Assembly (NCBI RefSeq): GCF_023283885.1
Contig: NZ_JAKILA010000012.1
Span: 1 to 64,000 of the forward strand
DNA length: 64,000 nt
Reading direction: 5' to 3'
From: Shewanella basaltis
GTDB taxonomy: Bacteria; Pseudomonadota; Gammaproteobacteria; Enterobacterales; Shewanellaceae
Each line of letters opens with the position of its first letter. The stretch's first letter is position 1. The translations under genes were made by a program, and so were the position numbers. Positions 37,623 through 47,167 of the stretch are shown in pieces. Under the pieces are notes generated by a model. The model saw only the letters and a program-made list of their open reading frames with translations. It did no database searches and had not been told where the DNA came from.

Positions 37623-38549
37623 ATGGAAAATGTTGCTTTTGTATTTCCTGGTCAAGGTTCTCAGGCCGTAGGAATGTTAGCTGAACTGGCACAATCTCAT
37701 GAAATTATTGGCCAAACTTTTGCCGAGGCGAGTGAGGCTTTAGGCTACGATTTATGGGATCTGGTGGCAAATGGGCCTGCCGAAACCTTAAACGAAACAG
37801 ATAAAACCCAGCCAGCACTGCTTGCAGCAAGTGTGGCTATTTGGCGTGCTTATCAAGCGTCTAACAAACCAATGCCTTCATTACTCGCAGGCCACAGCCT
37901 AGGCGAATATTCGGCATTAGTATGTGCGGGTGTGATTGAGTTTACTGATGCGGTTAAATTAGTTGAACTACGTGGTAAATTAATGCAACAAGCGGTACCG
38001 GCAGGCTCAGGCGCGATGTTTGCTATTATTGGTCTTGATGATGATGCCATAGCCAAAGCCTGTGCAGAATCAGCACAAGGGGATGTTGTCAGTCCGGTTA
38101 ATTACAACAGTCCTGGGCAGGTTGTGATAGCAGGCGAGAAAGCGGCTGTTGAACGTGCCGCTGCTGCATGTAAAGCCGCTGGCGCTAAAATGGCTGTTGC
38201 CTTGCCTGTTAGCGTGCCATCTCATTGCGCTTTAATGAAACCCGCTGCCGATGAATTAGCCAAAGCATTAGTTAACGTTACTTTTTCTGCACCAAACATT
38301 AATGTGGTTAATAACGTTGATGTGGCAATGCCAACAGATGCCGATGCAATTAAAGATGCATTAGTGCGTCAATTATATTGCCCAGTGCGTTGGAGTGAGA
38401 CAGTTGAGTTTATGGCGACACAAGGTGTTACAAATTTAGTTGAGTGTGGTCCTGGTAAAGTGTTAACCGGTTTAACTAAAAGAATTAATAAATCGATATC
38501 CGCTCAAGCGGTAAATGATGTTGCTTCATTTGCAGCATTAACCGAATAA
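37623..38549 (+). CDS. fabD: Malonyl-CoA:ACP transacylase (FabD)
   Basis: A 308-residue transacylase with nucleophile GHSLGEY (Ser92) and QGSQ oxyanion loop at 11-14, plus VPSHC containing the catalytic His. It follows fabH by 30 nt in the fab cluster. Confidence 0.98.
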   Translation: MENVAFVFPGQGSQAVGMLAELAQSHEIIGQTFAEASEALGYDLWDLVANGPAETLNETDKTQPALLAASVAIWRAYQASNKPMPSLLAGHSLGEYSALVCAGVIEFTDAVKLVELRGKLMQQAVPAGSGAMFAIIGLDDDAIAKACAESAQGDVVSPVNYNSPGQVVIAGEKAAVERAAAACKAAGAKMAVALPVSVPSHCALMKPAADELAKALVNVTFSAPNINVVNNVDVAMPTDADAIKDALVRQLYCPVRWSETVEFMATQGVTNLVECGPGKVLTGLTKRINKSISAQAVNDVASFAALTE

Positions 38550-38559
38550 AGGAGTTTTT

Positions 38560-39306
38560 ATGAGCTTTAACATCAGTCTAGACGGCAAGGTAGCACTCGT
38601 TACCGGCGCCAGTCGTGGCATTGGCCGTGCAATTGCTGAGTCGCTACAACAAGCGGGAGCGCTTGTGATTGGTACCGCAACAAGCGAAAAGGGTGCGGCA
38701 GCAATTCAACAATACCTAGGTGACAAAGGCTTTGGGATGGTGTTAAATGTCACTGATACTCAGTCTGTTACAGATTTATATAGCCAGATCAAAGAAAAGG
38801 CTGGCGATGTAGATATACTTGTGAACAATGCTGGTATCACTCGCGACAATTTATTGATGCGTATGAAAGACGATGAATGGCAAGATATTATTGACACTAA
38901 TCTGACGTCATTATTTAAATTGTCTAAACCTGTAATGCGATCTATGATGAAAAAACGTTTCGGACGTATTATCAGTATCGGTTCAGTAGTAGGTACAATG
39001 GGCAATGCTGGTCAAGTAAATTACTCGGCAGCAAAAGCTGGTTTGATAGGATTTACAAAATCTCTTGCAAGAGAGGTTGCATCTCGTCAAATAACAGTGA
39101 ATGCTATTGCACCTGGATTTATTCAGACAGACATGACAGATGAGCTGACACCTGAGCAGCAACAAGCTATTATGTCGCAAGTTCCGATGGAACGTTTAGG
39201 GCAAGCACAAGAAATTGCCAATGCAGTATTGTTTTTGGCCTCAGATTCAGCCGCTTACATCACAGGTGAGACATTGCATGTGAATGGCGGTATGTACATG
39301 GTTTAA
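38560..39306 (+). CDS. fabG: 3-oxoacyl-ACP reductase (FabG)
   Basis: A 248-residue short-chain dehydrogenase. The NADPH motif is TGASRGIG (15-22), NNAGITRD is present, and the catalytic Ser-Tyr-Lys falls in GSVVGTMGNAGQVNYSAAKAG. GGAG lies just before the ATG, and the gene is 10 nt from fabD. Confidence 0.97.
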   Translation: MSFNISLDGKVALVTGASRGIGRAIAESLQQAGALVIGTATSEKGAAAIQQYLGDKGFGMVLNVTDTQSVTDLYSQIKEKAGDVDILVNNAGITRDNLLMRMKDDEWQDIIDTNLTSLFKLSKPVMRSMMKKRFGRIISIGSVVGTMGNAGQVNYSAAKAGLIGFTKSLAREVASRQITVNAIAPGFIQTDMTDELTPEQQQAIMSQVPMERLGQAQEIANAVLFLASDSAAYITGETLHVNGGMYMV

Positions 39307-39367
39307 GGGCGATAGGTAGGAAACTACCTTCATTTGAGTCAGTGTTAGTGACAATTCAATGTTAATT

Positions 39368-39386
39368 TTTGTGGTTAGACCACAAA
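39368..39386. promoter_or_regulatory. FadR-like palindrome upstream of acpP
   Basis: TTTGTGGT-TAG-ACCACAAA is a perfect 8-bp inverted repeat. Its core TGGTTAGACCA differs at one position from the FadR core TGGTCNGACCA. It is in the fabG-acpP gap, about 84 bp before the acpP ATG, and may activate or repress acpP. Confidence 0.4.
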
Positions 39387-39469
39387 ATCTAAGCTTGCAT
39401 TGTTATCTAATTCGAATAAACTACTCGCAATCTTACGCAAGTGCGTAATTTGAATAGGAAAGAAAACTA

Positions 39470-39703
39470 ATGAGCAACATCGAAGAACGTGTAAAGAAAA
39501 TCATCATCGAGCAACTTGGCGTTAAAGAAGAAGACGTTAAATCAGCTGCTTCTTTTGTAGACGATTTAGGCGCAGATTCTCTAGACACTGTTGAATTGGT
39601 TATGGCTCTAGAAGAAGAGTTTGATACCGAGATCCCTGACGAAGAAGCTGAAAAGATCACTACTGTTCAAGCAGCGATCGATTACGTTTCTAAGAATCAG
39701 TAA
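39470..39703 (+). CDS. acpP: Acyl carrier protein
   Basis: A 77-residue acidic protein with phosphopantetheine site [10 protein letters not shown] (Ser37). Length and sequence are typical. It has its own long leader (163 bp gap after fabG) and a terminator, indicating that most of its mRNA is monocistronic. Confidence 0.98.
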   Translation: MSNIEERVKKIIIEQLGVKEEDVKSAASFVDDLGADSLDTVELVMALEEEFDTEIPDEEAEKITTVQAAIDYVSKNQ

Positions 39704-39715
39704 TCAAGAATTCAC

Positions 39716-39747
39716 AAAAACAGGCGGCATTTATGCCGCCTGTTTTT
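39716..39747 (+). terminator. Intrinsic terminator of acpP
   Basis: A perfect 15-bp stem AAAAACAGGCGGCAT / ATGCCGCCTGTTTTT, 13 nt after the stop, ending in a T run. Confidence 0.93.
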
Positions 39748-39865
39748 GTTTAAAGCATTTGTAAACGCTCGTTCCATTTAATTGCATGACAACACTCCTC
39801 CTGATCCTGCTTACGTTATATCGCAATAATGGCATCGTAGCTGACTGTATTAAAAGGTGAATAGC

Positions 39866-41107
39866 ATGTCTAAACGTCGTGTCGTCATCACAGGCCTTGG
39901 CCTTGTGACTCCTGTAGGTAATGATGTCGAGTCTTCTTGGAATGCCTTATTGGCAGGTAAGAGCGGTATTGCCCCTATTACTAAGTTTGATGCCAGTGAA
40001 TTTGGGACTCGCTTTAGTGGTTCGGTAAAAGATTTTGACATCGAACAATATTTATCAAAAAAAGATGCCCGTAAAATGGACTTATTTATCCAATACGGTA
40101 TGGCAGCGGGCATTCAAGCCTTAACAGATTCTGGCTTAGATATGAGCCAAGAGAACCCCGCTAGAGTCGGAACCGCAATTGGTGCGGGTATGGGCGGTAT
40201 GTGGTTAATTGAGCAAGGCCATTCAGCGTTACTGAATGGTGGGCCGCGTAAAGTATCACCATTTTTTGTACCGAGCACGATTATTAACATGATTGCCGGA
40301 CATTTATCGATTATGTATGGCATGACAGGTCCTAATTTTGCGGTGACAACAGCCTGTACCACAGGCGTGCACAATATTGGTTTTGCTGCTCGTACAATTG
40401 CTTACGGTGATGCAGATGTCATGGTGGCCGGTGGTGCAGAAGATGTGACCTGTCCGTTAGGCGTTGCAGGTTTTAGTGCTGCAAAAGCATTGTCGACACG
40501 AAATGATGATCCAACAGCCGCAAGCCGTCCTTGGGACAAAGACCGCGACGGATTTGTTATTGGTGATGGTGCGGGTGTGATTGTGATGGAAGAATATGAG
40601 CATGCCAAAGCCCGTGGTGCTAAAATTTATGGTGAGCTCGTTGGTTTTGGCATGAGTGGTGACGCATTTCACATGACATCACCACCAAGCGATGGTGCGG
40701 GTGCCGCTGCAGCGATGCTTAACGCCATCAATGATGCACAAATTCAAAAAGAGCAAGTGGGTTACATTAACGCTCACGGCACCTCAACCCATGCGGGCGA
40801 TAAAGCAGAAGCCGCTGCAGTTAAAGCCGTGTTTGGGCCTCATGCTTATGATTTGTTAGTCAGCTCAACTAAATCAATGACAGGCCATTTGCTTGGCGCC
40901 GCGGGTGCTATTGAAGCCATTATTACTTTGCTTGCACTGCGCGACCAACATGTGCCGCCAACGATTAACCTAGATAACCCAGATGAAGGTTGCGACTTAG
41001 ATTTTGTTGCTCACACTTCACGTCGTCATCAGTTTGATTATGCCTTATGTAATTCATTTGGTTTTGGTGGTACAAACGGTTCGTTATTGTTTAAAAAAGT
41101 AGTTTAA
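39866..41107 (+). CDS. fabF: Beta-ketoacyl-ACP synthase II (FabF)
   Basis: A 413-residue elongating condensing enzyme. The nucleophile Cys164 is in TTACTTG, with His residues in [11 protein letters not shown] and [15 protein letters not shown] chose ATG 39866 ([10 protein letters not shown]) over the GTG at 39857 because AAAAGG precedes it at correct spacing. It is followed by a terminator. Confidence 0.97.
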   Translation: MSKRRVVITGLGLVTPVGNDVESSWNALLAGKSGIAPITKFDASEFGTRFSGSVKDFDIEQYLSKKDARKMDLFIQYGMAAGIQALTDSGLDMSQENPARVGTAIGAGMGGMWLIEQGHSALLNGGPRKVSPFFVPSTIINMIAGHLSIMYGMTGPNFAVTTACTTGVHNIGFAARTIAYGDADVMVAGGAEDVTCPLGVAGFSAAKALSTRNDDPTAASRPWDKDRDGFVIGDGAGVIVMEEYEHAKARGAKIYGELVGFGMSGDAFHMTSPPSDGAGAAAAMLNAINDAQIQKEQVGYINAHGTSTHAGDKAEAAAVKAVFGPHAYDLLVSSTKSMTGHLLGAAGAIEAIITLLALRDQHVPPTINLDNPDEGCDLDFVAHTSRRHQFDYALCNSFGFGGTNGSLLFKKVV

Positions 41108-41120
41108 TATTGTTCACTAT

Positions 41121-41148
41121 AAAAAGCGCCTAGTGCGCTTTTTTTGTA
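41121..41148 (+). terminator. Intrinsic terminator of fabF
   Basis: AAAAAGCGC-CTAGT-GCGCTTTTTTTG, a 9-bp stem with T tract, 13 nt after the stop. Confidence 0.9.
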
Positions 41149-41197
41149 TTGGTACAAGGTGTATCGTTGGAACATCATCGAATGACTTGGAGGCTTT

Positions 41198-41686
41198 ATG
41201 GCCGGTAAAGATAGACAGCTTACATTACGTTTTTTAGCCGAACCTGCAGATGTTAATTTTGGCGGTAAGGTGCACGGTGGTGCGGTAATGAAATGGATCG
41301 ATTTGGCCGCTTATGCCGCAGCAGCAGGCTGGAGCGGTAAATATTGTATTACTGTTTATGCTGGCGGTATTCGTTTTGTTAAACCCATTCATGTGGGCAA
41401 TATTGTCGAGGTTACAGGTAAAGTCATTTATACCGGCACAACGTCAATGCATATCGCAATAGATGTAAAAGCTGGCGATCCTAAAGAATCTGAACGCCAT
41501 TTGACGACACATTGTATTGTGATCATGGTTGCTGTGGACGATGAGGGCAAACCTGCATCAGTACCAGAGTGGATCCCAACAACTGCTGATGATATTCGCT
41601 TACGCGATAGTGCATTAAGGTTAATGGATATGCGCAAACGTATTGGTGCTGAAATGGAAGCACACGTAAAACCTTCTGTAGAATAA
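41198..41686 (+). CDS. Acyl-CoA thioesterase (YciA/BACH hotdog family)
   Basis: A 162-residue hotdog-fold hydrolase with the motif NFGGKVHGGAVMKWIDLAAYAAA, which includes the catalytic Asp, and the strand RFVKPIHVGNIVEV. Members cleave acyl-CoA esters. It starts 14 nt before the next gene in the same strand with GGAGG upstream, so it probably forms an operon with 41701-42576. Confidence 0.92.
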   Translation: MAGKDRQLTLRFLAEPADVNFGGKVHGGAVMKWIDLAAYAAAAGWSGKYCITVYAGGIRFVKPIHVGNIVEVTGKVIYTGTTSMHIAIDVKAGDPKESERHLTTHCIVIMVAVDDEGKPASVPEWIPTTADDIRLRDSALRLMDMRKRIGAEMEAHVKPSVE

Positions 41687-41700
41687 AATAAGGAAAAATC

Positions 41701-42576
41701 ATGGCCAAGGTCGCATTTATTGGTTTAGGTGTAATGGGATACCCGATGGCCGGGCACTTAGTTAAGCATGGCCATGAGGTCACTGTTTATAATCGTACTG
41801 GTACTAAATCCGCTCAATGGGTTGAACAATTTGGTGGTCAATCTGCTTTAACACCAAAAGATGCCGCTCAAGGTCAAGATATTGTGTTTACCTGTGTAGG
41901 TAATGATGATGATTTGCGCCAAGTGGTATTAGGCGAGCACGGTGTGGTGCATGGCATGCATTCAGGTGCAACCTTGGTTGACCATACTACGGCTTCTGCA
42001 GATGTCGCCCGTGACATTGCCGCGTATTTAGCCCCATTAAATATTGCATTTCTCGACGCACCTGTGTCGGGTGGTCAAGCGGGTGCCGAAAATGGTGTGT
42101 TAACCGTGATGATGGGTGGCGAGCAGGCTCATTTTGATGCTGTTAAACCTGTTATAGCAGCTTACAGTCGCTGTGCTGAGTTGTTAGGGCCTGTGGGGGC
42201 GGGGCAGTTAACCAAAATGGTCAATCAGATCTGTATCGCTGGTGTGGTTCAAGGATTAGCGGAAGGGCTTCACTTTGCTAAAAGTGCTGGTTTAGACGGT
42301 TTGAAAGTGATTGAGGTGATTAGTAAAGGCGCTGCACAAAGTTGGCAAATGGAAAATCGTTATCAAACCATGTGGCAAGGTAAGTATGACTTTGGTTTTG
42401 CAATCGATTGGATGCGTAAAGATTTAGGCATTGCATTAGATGAGGCTCGTCGCAATGGCAGTCATCTGCCGGTCGCCGCTTTGGTTGATCAATTTTATTC
42501 AGAAGTGCAAGCCATGAAAGGTAACCGTTGGGATACCTCGAGTTTACTTGCGCGATTAGAAAAAACACGCAGTTAA
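41701..42576 (+). CDS. 3-hydroxyisobutyrate dehydrogenase-like oxidoreductase
   Basis: A 291-residue beta-hydroxyacid dehydrogenase. The NAD-binding N terminus is AFIGLGVMGYPMAGHL, the substrate motif is FLDAPVSGGQAGAENG, and the catalytic Lys lies in GAGQLTKMVNQ near residue 168. Family members act on 3-hydroxyisobutyrate, tartronate semialdehyde or succinic semialdehyde; the substrate is not resolved here. Confidence 0.92.
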   Translation: MAKVAFIGLGVMGYPMAGHLVKHGHEVTVYNRTGTKSAQWVEQFGGQSALTPKDAAQGQDIVFTCVGNDDDLRQVVLGEHGVVHGMHSGATLVDHTTASADVARDIAAYLAPLNIAFLDAPVSGGQAGAENGVLTVMMGGEQAHFDAVKPVIAAYSRCAELLGPVGAGQLTKMVNQICIAGVVQGLAEGLHFAKSAGLDGLKVIEVISKGAAQSWQMENRYQTMWQGKYDFGFAIDWMRKDLGIALDEARRNGSHLPVAALVDQFYSEVQAMKGNRWDTSSLLARLEKTRS

Positions 42577-42589
42577 TGCGTCATTAATA

Positions 42590-42636
42590 AAAAAAGCCCC
42601 CTAATAGTTGGACACCAATTATTGGGGGGCTTTTTT
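42590..42636 (+). terminator. Intrinsic terminator of the dehydrogenase operon
   Basis: A 22-bp near-perfect stem (AAAAAAGCCCCC...GTTGG / CCAAT...GGGGGGCTTTTTT) with a 3-nt loop, 13 nt after the stop. Confidence 0.93.
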
Positions 42637-42924
42637 ATAGGTGATTAAATTTCAATATCAACGGAAAACCATCGAGTTACATGATGTAGCGCACATATTG
42701 AAACAACTAACACTGCTATTATTTGTTCATCTAAATTAATTTTGCTTAAACTGAATAGGTTAACTTTTAGGTTGTGTATCAATTTGAATGGTTGTGGATT
42801 TCACATTTAAATGATTGCCAATGTAAATAGTTTATTAATGGTTGAGTAAAGTGTCGTGCTTCGGTGTAGGACCCGCATCAGATAAAAAAGAATGCGGGCA
42901 TACACTAAATTGGAGGAATGAATA
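42637..42924. other. cctA upstream region
   Basis: A 288-bp AT-rich stretch with no gene. It should hold the cctA promoter; no CRP or FNR palindrome matching consensus was found. Confidence 0.4.
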
Positions 42925-43260
42925 ATGAGCAACAAACTAGTAAGTGCACTGTTTGCGGCAGGTTTTGCGGTAATGATGATGTCTTCTACATCATTTGCAG
43001 CAGATGAAACCCTCGCAGAGTTTCACGTAGAAATGGGTGGCTGTGAAAATTGCCATGCTAATGAAGAGCCATCTGCAGATGGCGCATACGAATTTGAACA
43101 ATGTCAAAGTTGCCATGGTTCACTAGCAGAAATGGATGATAACCATAAGCCGCATGATGGCGTGTTAACATGCGCTGACTGCCACTCACCCCATGAAGCA
43201 AAAGTGGGTGAAAAACCAACTTGCGACACATGCCATGATGATGGTCGTGTAGCAAAATAA
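42925..43260 (+). CDS. cctA: Periplasmic small tetrahaem cytochrome c (CctA/STC)
   Basis: A 111-residue protein with a signal peptide ending in FAA (cleavage at about 25). It has four CXXCH haem sites in the 86-residue mature part (CENCH, CQSCH, CADCH, CDTCH) plus additional His ligands. This is the Shewanella small tetrahaem cytochrome, an abundant periplasmic electron carrier between CymA and terminal reductases. GGAGG precedes the ATG, and a terminator follows. It is independent of the nitrate genes downstream. Confidence 0.95.
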   Translation: MSNKLVSALFAAGFAVMMMSSTSFAADETLAEFHVEMGGCENCHANEEPSADGAYEFEQCQSCHGSLAEMDDNHKPHDGVLTCADCHSPHEAKVGEKPTCDTCHDDGRVAK

Positions 43261-43276
43261 GTTGCTCATCTTTGTG

Positions 43277-43304
43277 AAAATACCGACATTATTGTCGGTA
43301 TTTT
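43277..43304 (+). terminator. Intrinsic terminator of cctA
   Basis: A perfect 12-bp stem AAAATACCGACA-TTAT-TGTCGGTATTTT followed by T residues, 16 nt after the stop. Confidence 0.92.
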
Positions 43305-43381
43305 TGTTTTTAACCATTCACTCAACGCAAGAGGTATACCTCTTTTTAGGTATTTAATTTCTTTTGTTTTCAAGTAGATGC

Positions 43382-43417
43382 GCACTTTAACTGTGCTGCC
43401 TTGCACTTATGTTGCGC
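43382..43417. promoter_or_regulatory. Two tandem NtrC-type sites upstream of nasA
   Basis: The NtrC palindrome core is GCAC-N7-GTGC. Site 1, GCACTTTAACTGTGC (43382-43396), matches exactly. Site 2, GCACTTATGTTGCGC (43403-43417), has one mismatch. The two centres are 21 bp apart, about two helical turns, and lie roughly 100-120 bp before the predicted transcription start, the usual enhancer position. Confidence 0.7.
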
Positions 43418-43480
43418 AATTGTAATGTAGTTTTAGCGTCTAAATTTTCGATTTATTCATTAAATCAGTAAGTTAATTTT

Positions 43481-43497
43481 TTGGCACAGCTTTCGCA
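43481..43497 (+). promoter_or_regulatory. Sigma-54 promoter of the nasA operon
   Basis: TTGGCACAGCTTTCGCA contains the invariant GG-N10-GC of -24/-12 promoters and a near-consensus TTGGCAC. The predicted start is near 43508, giving a leader of about 30 nt to the nasA ATG. Confidence 0.8.
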
Positions 43498-43538
43498 GTA
43501 TTCATTTCATGAAATGATTAACACGAAAGGGTCAATGT

Positions 43539-46295
43539 ATGTCAACAATCCAATCTAGTTGTGCTTATTGTGGTGTAGGATGCGGCGTTAGTGTGTCCTC
43601 AACTCAAGCTGATTGGGATCATACTGACGTGTCTTCATTAACCTTAGTTGGCGATAATCAACATCCTGCTAATCATGGTCATTTATGCGCAAAAGGCGAG
43701 CGGCTGCTCGACAGCTTAGTTCAGCCCAATGTATTACGTTATCCTGTTTTGCGCTCAGGTAAACCGATTAATTGGGACGAAGCCAGCTCGTTTATTGCAG
43801 ATAAATTTGCACAAACTATTGCCCAGCACGGTCCTAATTCTGTTGCCTTGTATCTTTCTGGGCAATTACTTACCGAAGATTATTATGTCGCGAATAAATT
43901 TGCTAAAGGCTATCTGAAAACGGCGAATGTCGACACTAACTCGCGTCTATGTATGTCATCGGCAGTGAGTGCGATGCAACGTGCTTTTGGTGAAGATGTC
44001 GTGCCAGGTTGTTATGACGATATTGAACAAGCCGAGGTCATCGTTTTAATCGGCGCCAATACTGCCTGGACTCACCCGGTATTATTTCAACGCATGTTAG
44101 CTGCAAAAAGAGCCAACAACACAAAAATCGTGGTGGTCGATCCTGTGGCAACCGCAACAGCAAAACAAGCGGATATGCATATCGCTATTACGCCTGGCGC
44201 TGATTTAGCGTTGTTTCATGGTTTATTAGGCTATCTGGCGCACAATAACCATGTCGATAAGGACTATATTGCCGCTCATACAGAAGGTTTTGTTGAAACT
44301 GTCGTCCATGCTAAGCAGTTAAGTGAAGATATAAATCAGCTGGCTAAGCAAGTGGGGGTTTCTGCAACAACACTCAATCAATTTTACCAACTATTTATAC
44401 AGCATAAACATGTGCTTACAGCATCATGTCAGGGCGTTAATCAGTCTGTTATTGGCACAGACACAACGAATGCCATCATTAATTGTCATTTAGCCTTAGG
44501 TCATGTGGGTAAAACAGGGAGTGGATTTTTTTCCTTAACAGGTCAGCCAAATGCGATGGGGGGCCGTGAAGTGGGTGGCTTAGCCACTCAGCTTGCTTGC
44601 CATATGGGATTTGCCGATGGCGAGCGTGAGCTGTTAGCAAACTTTTGGTGTGTTGATTCGGTTGCGGATAAAAAAGGGCTTGCTGCGGTCGATATGTTTG
44701 ATGCTGTTGCCGACGGACGAATAAAAGCCATTTGGATAATGGGCACCAATCCTGTGGTGTCGTTGCCAAACAGTAGTAAAGTTGCCAAAGCTCTGGCTGA
44801 TTGCCCCTTTGTGGTGGTGTCAGAAATCACCCCAGATTCAGATACCGCAAAACTTGCTGATGTTTTATTGCCTGCACAAGGCTGGTCGGAAAAATGTGGC
44901 ACAGTAACCAATAGTGAACGGACCATCACTCGTCAGCGCGGTTTTATCGCCGCGAAGGGGCAAAGTAAAGCCGATTGGTGGGCGATAAGCCAGGTGGCAC
45001 AAAAAATGGGATTTGCTGGTTTTGATTTTGCTAACAGTGCCAGTGTGTTTCGTGAGTTTGCTGCGTTATCGGCAAAGGTGAAGCAGGCTTTTCCGCATAA
45101 AGTATTTGATTTGAGTGGCTTACAACATTTAAGCGACAGCGAGTACGACCATCTCGCCCCGACTCAGTGGCCCATTGCAACTGCTGAGCAAATTGGCCAG
45201 CGAGGAGGGCGGCAGTTTACCCGTGGGGTGTTTGCAACGCCAACAGGTAAGGCGCAGTTTATCAGGCCCGCATTGGCAAAAACAAATGAAGCCTCATCAC
45301 CCCACGTTCAGGTCATCGTGAACAGTGGTCGCAGTCGAGATCAATGGCATACCATGACGCGTACAGGCCATATTGCCAGTTTACGTGCGAGCATTCCTGA
45401 GCCAGTGATTCGCTTACACCCCAACATGCTTGCCACCTTTTCGGTGTCTGATGGTGATCTTGTTACCCTTGAGTCAGATGTTCACACTGCAGCAAGCCCC
45501 GTTGCACTTGCCCGTGTGGTAACCGATCCTGATTTACTACCGCACATGGCATTTATGTCGATGCATTGGTCGAAGCAATTTTCGTTAGGCATGGGGGTAA
45601 ACCAGTTCCTTGATAACCGAGTTGATCCTGTGTCGTTACAACCAGGATTTAAATTTCAAACGGCAGTCATTAAGCCTATTCATTTGGCGTTGCAAGGTGT
45701 TGTGTTTGGCCATCACGATCCTGCGGCTCAAGGGTTATGTTGGCAAGTTGCGCAAACATTAACAAGCGGGATCTGTCATCACATTGGTTTTCGGTCCGCA
45801 CAGGATGGCTTTGCGTTTCAGGCCTCTGCTCATTCGCTTTTATGGTCTGCTAACGTTAATGGCCAGCGAGTTCATGTGCAATGCAACATGGAAAAAGGCA
45901 TCGCCATTGCCATTAAAATATTGTCTAGCGCGAGGGTAGATCTGGCGCTAGAGCCAATGAATGCGTTTATTGGTCAGTCAGTCGATAAGTCATTTATAAA
46001 AAAGCTACATCAGCAAATTAATGCCGGCAATAGTCCATTGATTTGTGCTTGTACTGGTGTGACAGATGCACAAATTGCCGACGAGATGAATGCACAATTT
46101 GATCAACAAAGTTTTCATGATGGCAAGCAACATGTGCAGTTTGATAAAGCATTAGATGCCATGCAATCAAGCCTTGGTTGTGGTCGTCAATGCGGCAGTT
46201 GCCATAGTGAAGTTACCCAATGTGCGCAACAACATTGGCAGCAAGCGTTAACCTATATCGATGCAGAATACTCAACAGAAGAGGATGTCGCCTAA
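43539..46295 (+). CDS. nasA: Assimilatory nitrate reductase, catalytic subunit
   Basis: A 918-residue molybdopterin enzyme. The N-terminal [4Fe-4S] ligands are C8, C11 and C15 (CAYCGVGC) and a Cys in HGHLCAKGE. The bis-MGD domains have GTNPVVSLPN and GQPNAMGGREVGG. A C-terminal BFD-like [2Fe-2S] domain (CACTGVTD... and LGCGRQCGSCHSEV) is typical of NasA. It has no signal peptide, so it is cytoplasmic. It is the first gene of nasA-cobA-ybiB-like-nasT. Confidence 0.95.
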   Translation: MSTIQSSCAYCGVGCGVSVSSTQADWDHTDVSSLTLVGDNQHPANHGHLCAKGERLLDSLVQPNVLRYPVLRSGKPINWDEASSFIADKFAQTIAQHGPNSVALYLSGQLLTEDYYVANKFAKGYLKTANVDTNSRLCMSSAVSAMQRAFGEDVVPGCYDDIEQAEVIVLIGANTAWTHPVLFQRMLAAKRANNTKIVVVDPVATATAKQADMHIAITPGADLALFHGLLGYLAHNNHVDKDYIAAHTEGFVETVVHAKQLSEDINQLAKQVGVSATTLNQFYQLFIQHKHVLTASCQGVNQSVIGTDTTNAIINCHLALGHVGKTGSGFFSLTGQPNAMGGREVGGLATQLACHMGFADGERELLANFWCVDSVADKKGLAAVDMFDAVADGRIKAIWIMGTNPVVSLPNSSKVAKALADCPFVVVSEITPDSDTAKLADVLLPAQGWSEKCGTVTNSERTITRQRGFIAAKGQSKADWWAISQVAQKMGFAGFDFANSASVFREFAALSAKVKQAFPHKVFDLSGLQHLSDSEYDHLAPTQWPIATAEQIGQRGGRQFTRGVFATPTGKAQFIRPALAKTNEASSPHVQVIVNSGRSRDQWHTMTRTGHIASLRASIPEPVIRLHPNMLATFSVSDGDLVTLESDVHTAASPVALARVVTDPDLLPHMAFMSMHWSKQFSLGMGVNQFLDNRVDPVSLQPGFKFQTAVIKPIHLALQGVVFGHHDPAAQGLCWQVAQTLTSGICHHIGFRSAQDGFAFQASAHSLLWSANVNGQRVHVQCNMEKGIAIAIKILSSARVDLALEPMNAFIGQSVDKSFIKKLHQQINAGNSPLICACTGVTDAQIADEMNAQFDQQSFHDGKQHVQFDKALDAMQSSLGCGRQCGSCHSEVTQCAQQHWQQALTYIDAEYSTEEDVA

Positions 46296-47167
46296 TGCAA
46301 ACGCTAAATGAATTTATTCAAGGTGTTAATTTAACTCATGCAGGTCATGATGCTGCCTTGCAAGCTGGTGAGGTCGCGATTGTCGGTGCGGGGTGTGGCC
46401 AATTAGAGTTAATGACCATCAAAGCTGCTCGTATTGTGGCTCAGGCTGACGCTCTTGTGTTTGACAGTCTTGTCAGTAGTGACATTTTAACCTTGGTGTC
46501 ATCAGCTTGTCAGCGTCATTTTGTTGGTAAGCGTTGTGGTCAACCCAGCACAAAACAAGAGGATATCAACCAGTTATTGTTAACCTTGGCGCAGCAAGGT
46601 TTAAAAGTTGTACGTTTAAAAGGTGGTGATCCGCATATTTTTGGCCGTGGTTCAGAAGAGGCGCTTTATCTTGCCCAGCATGGTATCCGTTCACAGTTTA
46701 TTGCCGGTGTTACCGCGGCGTTAGGGTGTGCGTCCAGTACTGGAATTCCGCTTACTTTTAGAGGTATGGCCCGCAGTGTCACTTTGATTACCGGCACAAA
46801 AATGTCTAATGCTGATAGTGCCGTTGCACCGGCACAATGGCAAGCATTGTTAGCAGCTCAGTCGACATTGGTGTTTTATATGGGTAAGGAGCAAGCAAAT
46901 CGTATTGCTCTTGGCTTACTTGACGCGCAATGCGCGGCAGATTTACCTGTCGCATTTGTTACCAATGGTGGCAGACCAAACCAAATTGTGACTTATGCCA
47001 CCGTCATGACCATGTCTGATGCCGCCTTAACAATTAAAGACTCTGGACCGACATTGATTATCATTGGGGAAGTGGTTGGCGTTGGACAGCAATTGGCCTC
47101 TTTGCTCGCCGATATCGATATTGCTGCAACTATGCCTCATAACCAATATGAGGCTCTGTATGCCTAA
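46295..47167 (+). CDS. cobA: Uroporphyrinogen-III C-methyltransferase (SUMT/CobA)
   Basis: A 290-residue SAM-dependent methyltransferase that makes precorrin-2, the precursor of the sirohaem needed by NirB. Motifs are VGAGCGQLELMTIKAARI, KGGDPHIFGRGSEE, ITGTK and GEVVGVG. The start is 46295, whose ATG overlaps the nasA stop by 1 nt (TAATG). An upstream in-frame reading from 46220 is a shadow of nasA. Confidence 0.95.
   Translation: MQTLNEFIQGVNLTHAGHDAALQAGEVAIVGAGCGQLELMTIKAARIVAQADALVFDSLVSSDILTLVSSACQRHFVGKRCGQPSTKQEDINQLLLTLAQQGLKVVRLKGGDPHIFGRGSEEALYLAQHGIRSQFIAGVTAALGCASSTGIPLTFRGMARSVTLITGTKMSNADSAVAPAQWQALLAAQSTLVFYMGKEQANRIALGLLDAQCAADLPVAFVTNGGRPNQIVTYATVMTMSDAALTIKDSGPTLIIIGEVVGVGQQLASLLADIDIAATMPHNQYEALYA

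Noticed and set aside
42760..42830. CRP-like site TTGTGGATTTCACAT before cctA
   Set aside because: The half-sites are too close together to match TGTGA-N6-TCACA.
43331..43343. GAGGTATACCTC palindrome between cctA and nasA
   Set aside because: A short self-complementary site without a spacer. No known operator matches and it is too far from both promoters to interpret.
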